Positions 5,840 through 10,282 of a stretch of DNA of 10,282 nucleotides are shown in pieces. The stretch's first letter is position 1, and every line of letters begins with the position of its first letter. The DNA is from Acidobacteriota bacterium. GTDB taxonomy: Bacteria; Acidobacteriota; Terriglobia; UBA7540. The notes under the pieces were generated by a model, which was given only the letters and a program-made list of their open reading frames with translations, was not told the DNA's origin and did not search any database. The DNA is taken from assembly GCA_021827245.1 (NCBI GenBank), contig JAKAWN010000238.1, positions 1 through 10,282 on the forward strand, given 5' to 3'. The position numbers and the translations under genes are program-made.

Positions 5840-6784
5840 TTAGTTCACGGCCGTAGGTCTGTGACGCAAGTCAACGACCGTGGGTTGGGCAGCGACCGCG
5901 CCGGTTCCGTTTGCGCTTGTTCCCGAGGCCGCACCGGCGCCAGCCCCGGCATTTGCCGCGGACATCTGGCTTCCCTGATACTTCGGGGCGCTTACGTATC
6001 CGTGCATGTGGTTTTTGTTGATACGGTTAATTACAAGCTGTACGGGCCGTCCGTTTTCCTCAGTGTAAAAAACCACCGGCTCATAAATGTTAATGTGCTT
6101 CTTCGTCAGCACCCGGTCGTTCACGATCACGCGAAGGTTGCAGAACTGATGCTTGGCGTTGGTCCTCCGGAGCGACACTTCGATCGGCCCCACGCGATGG
6201 AAGCGCTTTGACTTGAACATGTCGAACTCGTAGTAGTTGCGTTCGCCCTTCTTTTCCAGTTCGACCAGCTCGGCGTGAGTTTTGGCAATTGAGCCGCTCA
6301 GTTCGTTCCGCGTCGAATCCAGGTTGCACTGGAGCTCCGACCGGGTCTTTTCGATGTCCTGCTGGGTTGAGTCGATGGCTCTCTGGTGCGCGGCAAGCTC
6401 GGCCTGCACCTGTTTCCATCGCGGGTCGTCCTTTTTCACCACCTTCTTTGCAGCCACACCGCGATACATGCGTTCGCGCCTGAGCGCAGCTTCATGGCGA
6501 GCAGCCTTTTCTACCCGTTCACGTTCTGCCTGTTCCGCCTGCTTCGTCTGCAGGGTATTCAATTCCGACGAAAGCGATTGAAGCTGGTCTTTCGTCTGCG
6601 TCAATGACGCCTTCAACTCCTGATTGCGTGTGGACAGTTGGCTTGCCACCTTTTGCTCCTGCACGATGAATCCCATGGCAACGGCTGCAAGGCATAGGAA
6701 GACGACCACCGCCACCCAGAGCGGGTTGATAGATCTCCGGGGCTCTTCAGAATTGGTGCTGTTCTCGGTTGGGTTCTCGGTCAT
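5840..6784 (-). CDS. Single-pass membrane protein with long coiled coil and unassigned C-terminal domain
   Basis: A 314-aa protein I do not recognise. A short polar N-terminus (1-20, Asn/Thr/Glu-rich) leads into one transmembrane helix at about 21-42. Residues 45-108 and 122-180 then show heptad-like Leu/Ala/Glu/Gln spacing of a coiled coil, with a basic hinge RRERMYRGVAAKKVVKK at 102-118. A compact region at 181-268 looks folded and beta-rich (YYEFDMFKSKRFHRVGPIEV, FCNLRVIVNDRVL, INIYEPVVFYTE). The tail (273-300) is Ala/Gly/Ser low complexity. With the N-terminus inside, the coiled coil and C-domain would be periplasmic. The coiled coil may set a distance from the membrane or drive oligomerisation, as in adaptor or scaffold proteins; this is inference. 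The ribosome-binding site before ATG 6784 is weak (AGAGAG). A small ORF upstream overlaps its start by 38 bases. Confidence 0.85.
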   Translation of the reverse strand: MTENPTENSTNSEEPRRSINPLWVAVVVFLCLAAVAMGFIVQEQKVASQLSTRNQELKASLTQTKDQLQSLSSELNTLQTKQAEQAERERVEKAARHEAALRRERMYRGVAAKKVVKKDDPRWKQVQAELAAHQRAIDSTQQDIEKTRSELQCNLDSTRNELSGSIAKTHAELVELEKKGERNYYEFDMFKSKRFHRVGPIEVSLRRTNAKHQFCNLRVIVNDRVLTKKHINIYEPVVFYTEENGRPVQLVINRINKNHMHGYVSAPKYQGSQMSAANAGAGAGAASGTSANGTGAVAAQPTVVDLRHRPTAVN

Positions 6785-7064
6785 GGTTTAATCTCTCTGT
6801 GGGGCCGCAGAAAATTCTCCATAGGGTCGCCGGCTCTGCAAAATCAATAATTCGGTCTTGCCTGAGCCGCTCGAGGGCAAGATACTCCTTCGCCTGCAGC
6901 GTTTGGGGCGTGGTGTTACGCGCTGGCTTTTCAGCAGCCTCATCGTCATTAGAGTCGCTCCTCGCCAAGTGCTGGGAGAAAGCGCTGCTATCCTTTGTAG
7001 CAAGCGTTATGCCATAGTCGCGCGCTGGCAACCATTTCATTTTCCATGGATTACGGCGGTCCAT
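6747..7064 (-). CDS. Possible small hypothetical protein overlapping the coiled-coil gene
   Basis: A 105-aa open frame with no recognised family. The centre (AKEYLALERLRQDRIIDFAE) reads like an amphipathic helix with GC-ending codons and mostly GAG for glutamate, which favours coding. The last 12 or so codons overlap the start of the 314-aa gene in another frame, an arrangement consistent with translational coupling. Against it, no ribosome-binding site precedes ATG 7064. Starting at the inner ATG 24 bases later (MKWLPARDYG) is equally possible, and the ends look random. It may instead be a remnant of a longer gene. Treat as tentative. Confidence 0.3.
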   Translation of the reverse strand: MDRRNPWKMKWLPARDYGITLATKDSSAFSQHLARSDSNDDEAAEKPARNTTPQTLQAKEYLALERLRQDRIIDFAEPATLWRIFCGPTERLNHDREPNREQHQF

Positions 7065-7183
7065 TGAAATCGAATGGGAAAAGGACGAAGACTAGATTTC
7101 GACAGGCAGGAAGAATTTACACGGCTGGATCACTCCCACTGCGACCCGGCGATCCAATCAAACCTCGCCGCGCACCTTGCATA

Positions 7184-7399
7184 CTAGCGCAGGGCTTCTT
7201 GACTCCGGCTCATAGGGCATGCCGGATGGACGATTTCCAGCTTGCAGTCATAGTAGTTATGGGTATACCGGGCACTTGCCCCGAAGGTGCCAGTCAGGCG
7301 CTTTGCTTTCTTCGTGTCATCACTAACGACGGCAACAAGCTTCCACTTCCCGCTTATGACGAAAAGCTGGCAGAACAACGGCCTAAGAGATCTTTCCAA
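7184..7399 (-). pseudogene. Possible gene remnant
   Basis: A 71-codon minus-strand frame reads as protein-like in its middle (SGKWKLVAVVSDD, then TGTFGASARYTHNYYDCKL). It is closed just upstream by an in-frame TGA and has no ATG and no clear ribosome-binding site. I do not recognise the family. It could be the tail of a former secreted or beta-rich protein whose 5' part has decayed. Chance remains quite possible. Confidence 0.2.
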
Positions 7400-7575
7400 T
7401 ATCCACCCAACTCATTCGCCCTTAGTTATTTAGCTCTGCAAGAGGCCGTCAGATCGATTCCAGATCAGGCTTACTTTCTTCTGCCGCGGTTCATTGTCTC
7501 TTATTGGAGCCCAGGGTTGGAAATGAGTTCTTGGCGGGCTGCAAGGTACTTTCAAATTGTGGTTGCATTGTCATC

Positions 7576-7603
7576 TTGACTTTTGGAAACGAAGGTCTAA
7601 AGT
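7576..7603 (+). promoter_or_regulatory. Candidate sigma70 promoter upstream of the 46-aa gene
   Basis: TTGACT (five of six matches to the -35) at 7576-7581 and TAAAGT (four of six) at 7598-7603 are spaced by 16 bases. It reads toward the small membrane-protein gene and would leave a leader of roughly 170 bases. It is plausible by sequence only. Confidence 0.3.
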
Positions 7604-7769
7604 AGTAGCAGGAGGCACAGAGATCGGGTTGCGATACGCGGGTTCGGATACAAGATCCCGGTGTGAAACGACGACGGCTCAAGCTGCTTGCTATTCTTCC
7701 GACCGAACCATAGGGCCAAGGTAGTACTCTCACCGTCAATCGATTCCGTTTGCTGATCCGACGGGAGAA

Positions 7770-7775
7770 GGAGGG
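7770..7775 (+). promoter_or_regulatory. Strong ribosome-binding site of the 46-aa gene
   Basis: GGAGGG lies four bases upstream of the ATG at 7780. It is among the strongest Shine-Dalgarno matches in the window and is the main reason to accept such a short gene and this start. Confidence 0.75.
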
Positions 7776-7779
7776 TCCC

Positions 7780-7920
7780 ATGTTCCAGATGATCAATGAA
7801 GAAAAGCCCACCGCGGAAGACAGGAAGATGTTGTGGGTGAAGGTGGGTCTGTTCATTGTTCTGTGTGCCGCTTTCGGCGGTGTGATTTATTTCTTTGCCT
7901 TCGTGCCGTTTGGAAAGTGA
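7780..7920 (+). CDS. 46-aa single-pass membrane microprotein
   Basis: A short gene whose product begins MFQMINEEKPTAEDRKMLW and continues into one hydrophobic helix of about 20 residues (GLFIVLCAAFGGVIYFFAFV), ending VPFGK. The polar, acidic N-terminus of about 20 residues followed by a helix and a very short tail is the layout of small membrane regulators or accessory subunits. No family is recognised. Support for coding is the strong GGAGGG four bases upstream, the clean polar-then-hydrophobic partition, and a stop right after the helix. It is convergent with cca: its TGA ends at 7920 and the cca stop begins at 7921, so no bases lie between them and any terminator must sit inside cca. Partner and function cannot be read from the context. 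Confidence 0.7.
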   Translation: MFQMINEEKPTAEDRKMLWVKVGLFIVLCAAFGGVIYFFAFVPFGK

Positions 7921-9240
7921 CTAGAGGTGAGGAAGAGGAAATCGCTGGCGCACGAGGTGAAGTGCATCTTCTGAGGTATGAATTTGACCCTCGAGCTGTG
8001 CGTCTTCCACAGCCTCGAGGATGTGTTTAAATATTGGGCCGGGCGTGTATCCCTCGCGGATGAGATCGTTTCCATTGAGGAGGCTGGGCGGTTTGATCTC
8101 CTGCTTTGGAAGCTGTGTGAGCATCTGGCTGACGATCTCGTAGGTGTCCAGGTTTCCGTGGCTCGCCAGACAATCCAACCGATGTAATTCCAGATGTTCC
8201 GAAAAGCCATCCATTCGTAGGAAGCGGATCTGCGTCGATCGCTTCATCCGGGGAAAATCCTTGAATCGCAGGTGATGACGGACAAGGTCGACGACTTGCT
8301 CGATGTCGCGCGACGAGAGACGGAGCCGATTGCAGATTTCTTCCGCCATTTTTGCTCCCACCTCGACGTGATTATCAAATCGAATGCGCTCGCGCACGGC
8401 GAAGGTTCGAGGTTTTCCAACGTCGTGCAACAGCACACCGAAAGCAAGCGTCGGTGTTGGCGTACGGAGCCCTTCGAGCATCATCAGGGTGTGCGTCCAG
8501 ACGTCGCCTTCGGGATGAAATTCCGGAGGCTGCTCCACGCCCTGCATCGCTTTGACCTCGGGCAAAACTTGCTCCAGAAGTCCGGTGTTGTCCAGCAGTT
8601 CAAATCCGCGCCGTGCTTGACCTTCAGTGAGAATCTTCAGAATTTCGTCCCGAATGCGTTCGGCGCTCACCAGGCGGATTTCTCCCGCCAATTCCCGGAT
8701 CGCCTCCGCGGCGGCGGGATCCAGTTCAAAGTTGAACCGGGCGGCAAAGCGCACCGCGCGCAACATTCGCAGCCGGTCCTCGCTGAAACGCTGCACAGGG
8801 TCACCGATGGTGCGGATCCTCCCGGCTCGAATATCCGCCTGGCCTCCCACGAAATCGATCACTTTCTCTTCGAGGGGATCGTAGAGCAGACCATTGATGG
8901 TGAAGTCCCGGCGCCGCACATCCTCCTCAACGGATTTCGCATACTCGACACTGACGGGATGGCGTCCGTCCGCATAGCGGCCGTCACTCCTGAACGTCGC
9001 GACTTCGACATTGCCTTCCTGGCGCGGAACGATCACCACACCAAACTGCAGACCCACTGTCAGACTATCCGGAAACATCTCAACCACCTGCGCGGGAGTG
9101 GCCGCCGTTGCGACGTCGTAGTCCTTCGGTTCGCGCCCCATCACGATGTCACGCACGCACCCACCCACAAGATAGGAGGCAAAACCCGATTCCCGCAAAC
9201 GTTCGACAATCTCAGTCGCAACCCTGCGCTTTGGTTCCAT
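7921..9240 (-). CDS. cca: CCA tRNA nucleotidyltransferase (class II, with HD domain)
   Basis: Adds or repairs the 3' CCA of tRNAs in the cytoplasm without a template, from CTP and ATP. The 439-aa product has the class II nucleotidyltransferase head: LVGGCVRD (24-31), then KDYDVAT with metal-binding Asp40 and Asp42. RRDFTIN follows at 110-116, and then the EDxxRxxR base-recognition motif as EDRLRMLR (154-161). The tRNA-binding helical domain ends in an HD phosphohydrolase domain with LLHDVGKP (His272, Asp273) and upstream HPEGDVWTHT. Such HD domains can carry phosphatase or phosphodiesterase activity. Sequence alone does not exclude a specialised CC- or A-adding enzyme. I start at ATG 9240, preceded by AAAGGG with four bases of spacing. 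The frame stays open to 9417, but that stretch overlaps dinB and is not protein-like. dinB lies 88 bases upstream on the same strand. Confidence 0.95.
   Translation of the reverse strand: MEPKRRVATEIVERLRESGFASYLVGGCVRDIVMGREPKDYDVATAATPAQVVEMFPDSLTVGLQFGVVIVPRQEGNVEVATFRSDGRYADGRHPVSVEYAKSVEEDVRRRDFTINGLLYDPLEEKVIDFVGGQADIRAGRIRTIGDPVQRFSEDRLRMLRAVRFAARFNFELDPAAAEAIRELAGEIRLVSAERIRDEILKILTEGQARRGFELLDNTGLLEQVLPEVKAMQGVEQPPEFHPEGDVWTHTLMMLEGLRTPTPTLAFGVLLHDVGKPRTFAVRERIRFDNHVEVGAKMAEEICNRLRLSSRDIEQVVDLVRHHLRFKDFPRMKRSTQIRFLRMDGFSEHLELHRLDCLASHGNLDTYEIVSQMLTQLPKQEIKPPSLLNGNDLIREGYTPGPIFKHILEAVEDAQLEGQIHTSEDALHLVRQRFPLPHL
7989..8020 (+). terminator. Long hairpin inside the 3' end of cca, possible antisense terminator
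   Basis: CCTCGAG plus CTGTG (7989-8000) pairs with CACAG and CTCGAGG (8008-8020), giving 12 bp with one bulged C and a 7-base loop. On the plus strand an A/T-rich tract (TGTTTAAATATT) follows three bases later. This would suit termination of the 46-aa transcript about 70 bases after its stop, inside the coding sequence of cca on the other strand. The stem also encodes cca residues around EAVEDAQLEGQ, so part of the symmetry may come from codon choice. Confidence 0.4.
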
Positions 9241-9302
9241 TTTTCCCTTTCGATCGAATTCCAACCCAGTCACATGGTTTGGCTGGCCCTGATCCTGTGC
9301 AA

Positions 9303-9327
9303 CCCTGCCGATTACGCTTCGGCAAGG
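9303..9327 (-). terminator. Hairpin between dinB and cca
   Basis: Immediately after the dinB stop, the minus strand reads CCTTGCCGA-AGCGTAA-TCGGCAGGG, a 9-bp stem with one U-G wobble and a 7-base loop. Only two Ts follow, so it is a weak or Rho-assisted terminator, or a processing or attenuation element in a dinB-cca transcript. Confidence 0.4.
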
Positions 9328-9328
9328 A

Positions 9329-10282
9329 TTAAATGGATCTCTTCTTCTCCCGCTCAAGCGAGCGCGCCAGTTGAAGCGCATCGAAACCGTAACGACTACG
9401 AACCTGGTCGGCCGCACTCAGGATGCGGTCAAGCTTCTCATGGTCCGCCGATTCAAATAGGCCAAGCTGGAAAGTCGAGCGCTCAAGATTCGATGCCCGG
9501 ACCCCCACCAGACGGATCCGATCCTGTCCGTTCCAAGCAGCGTTGAACATTCGCAGGACGTTCTGGAATATAACCGAATCCAGATGGGTCGGTTCATCAA
9601 GTGTGGTGTCGCGCGTGATCGTTTTGAAGCGGTGATTGCGGAGTTTCAGGCCGACAGTCCGGGCGAACAGACGATGATTTCTGAGGCGTCCTGCAACAAG
9701 CTGGGAAAGATAGGAAAGCGTTCGCTCCGCCTCGTCCCCATCTGCCGTGTCCTCTGGAAATGTGGTTTCATGGCTGATTGACTTTGGCTCTTCCTCGTAG
9801 GCATAGGCTTCGATATCCTTACCCAGCGACTTGGTATAGAGCCATTCGCCATACTTGCCGAATTTCTCCTTCAACCGCTCGGCGCCGTAGGTCTGCAGAT
9901 CGCCAATCGTTGCAATGCCCATCGAGAGCAGTTCCGGCTCTGTCACTTTTCCAATGCCCGGCATGCGTCGAATCGGAAGAGTTGCGAGGAACGCCTTTTC
10001 GCATCCCGGCAGCACATAAAGCAGACCATGAGGTTTTGCCTGGTCGGAGGCGATCTTCGACACCAGGTGCGACGTCGACGCTCCCACCGAGCAGTCCAGC
10101 CCCGTCCGCTTCTTGACGGTGCGGATCAGGCGATCGGCAGCCTTGAGCATTCCTCCGTGCAGCCGCTCCGAACCTGTCAGGTCGAGGTAGGCTTCGTCGA
10201 TCGAAACCATCTCAATCACCGGCGTGAATTCCTGGAAGATCTCATAAATCTTCCCCGAATATTCGCGGTACTTTTCATGGTG
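9329..10282 (-). CDS. dinB: DNA polymerase IV (Y-family), N-terminus cut by window edge
   Basis: An error-prone translesion DNA polymerase acting at stalled forks in the cytoplasm. The last 317 residues are visible; roughly 80 N-terminal residues, including the first catalytic Asp, lie beyond the right edge. The palm motif VSIDEAYLD (fragment residues 26-34) holds the catalytic Asp-Glu pair. GLDCSVGAS and SKIASDQAKPHGL are typical palm/fingers motifs. The thumb has a helix-hairpin-helix around PGIGKVTEPELLSMGI. The little-finger domain begins near SISHETTF and continues through ARTVGLKLRNHRFKTITR. Near the C-terminus TFQLGLFES contains QLGLF, matching the QLxLF beta-clamp-binding motif. Stop TAA is at 9329-9331. 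The frame is open to the edge with no internal stop. No LexA-type operator can be judged because the promoter is outside. Confidence 0.96.
   Translation of the reverse strand, partial: HHEKYREYSGKIYEIFQEFTPVIEMVSIDEAYLDLTGSERLHGGMLKAADRLIRTVKKRTGLDCSVGASTSHLVSKIASDQAKPHGLLYVLPGCEKAFLATLPIRRMPGIGKVTEPELLSMGIATIGDLQTYGAERLKEKFGKYGEWLYTKSLGKDIEAYAYEEEPKSISHETTFPEDTADGDEAERTLSYLSQLVAGRLRNHRLFARTVGLKLRNHRFKTITRDTTLDEPTHLDSVIFQNVLRMFNAAWNGQDRIRLVGVRASNLERSTFQLGLFESADHEKLDRILSAADQVRSRYGFDALQLARSLEREKKRSI

Larger units (their letters stand above)
6785..7779. other. Gene-poor, lower-GC stretch
   Basis: Nearly 1 kb contains only uncertain coding frames: the ORF at 6747-7064 and a minus-strand 71-codon frame at 7184-7399. 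The second, from TTG, contains KWKLVAVVSDDTKKAKRL and YTHNYYDCKLEIVHP, uses AAG for six of seven lysines, and looks like a fragment of a real beta-rich protein. A 177-codon plus-strand frame at 7046-7579 covers the same bases but has random-looking composition and no ribosome-binding site. The simplest reading is decayed coding sequence plus the leader of the 46-aa gene. I see no repeats or mobile-element ends. Confidence 0.45.

Noticed and set aside
7046..7579. Plus-strand 177-codon frame in the gene-poor stretch
   Set aside because: There is no ribosome-binding site, the composition is random-looking, and a more protein-like minus-strand frame covers part of the same bases.
9241..9417. N-terminal extension of Cca by 59 residues
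   Set aside because: The added residues overlap dinB and are not protein-like. ATG 9240 has AAAGGG four bases upstream and gives the usual N-terminus.
8272..9546. Plus-strand 424-codon frame
   Set aside because: It is antisense to cca and the dinB 3' end, both recognised by full sets of motifs.
1..10282. CRISPR array, integron, prophage, insertion sequence or toxin-antitoxin module
   Set aside because: I saw no regularly spaced repeats, no transposase or integrase motifs, and no paired small toxin-antitoxin genes on reading both strands.

Overview
The window looks like an ordinary chromosomal stretch from a soil-type bacterium, most likely an Acidobacteriota member. This rests on a moderately GC-rich sequence, a DUF4382-type lipoprotein of the kind common in that phylum, a ThiI without a visible rhodanese extension, and several lineage-style hypothetical membrane proteins. 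No marker such as rRNA fixes the phylum, so the assignment is an inference. I see no integrase, transposase, CRISPR array, toxin-antitoxin pair or phage gene.

Layout, left to right. (1) The minus-strand tRNA sulfurtransferase gene thiI runs off the left edge, with most of the protein visible. (2) A divergent intergenic region separates it from a plus-strand four-helix membrane protein (DUF4149/TMEM205-like). (3) A complete tRNA-Leu(CAG) with encoded CCA follows, then a GNRA-capped hairpin and a plus-strand secreted protein with a predicted concanavalin-like jelly-roll fold. (4) A convergent junction carries two hairpins, followed by a minus-strand DUF4382 lipoprotein. (5) About 550 bases lack a convincing gene but hold a tRNA-like segment and a GTAAC repeat. 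(6) Next comes a minus-strand 314-aa inner-membrane coiled-coil protein with an unassigned C-terminal domain, possibly preceded by a small overlapping ORF. (7) About 700 bases look non-coding or decayed. (8) A 46-aa plus-strand single-pass membrane microprotein has a strong ribosome-binding site; its stop codon directly abuts the stop of the next gene. (9) Finally come minus-strand cca (CCA-adding enzyme, HD-domain class) and, upstream of it, dinB (DNA polymerase IV), cut by the right edge.

Three loci concern tRNA biology: thiI (s4U8 or thiazole sulfur transfer), a tRNA-Leu gene, and cca (3'-end repair). They are not one operon. dinB and cca are in tandem with an 88-base gap containing a hairpin, so co-transcription is possible but not certain. 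The rest is cell-envelope material: one lipoprotein, one secreted protein and three membrane proteins.

I found no convincing new multi-gene system. The items most worth checking are the 46-aa microprotein with its possible terminator lying inside the 3' end of cca, the 314-aa coiled-coil protein, the tRNA-like segment near 5750-5815, and the gene-poor stretch at about 6785-7779.
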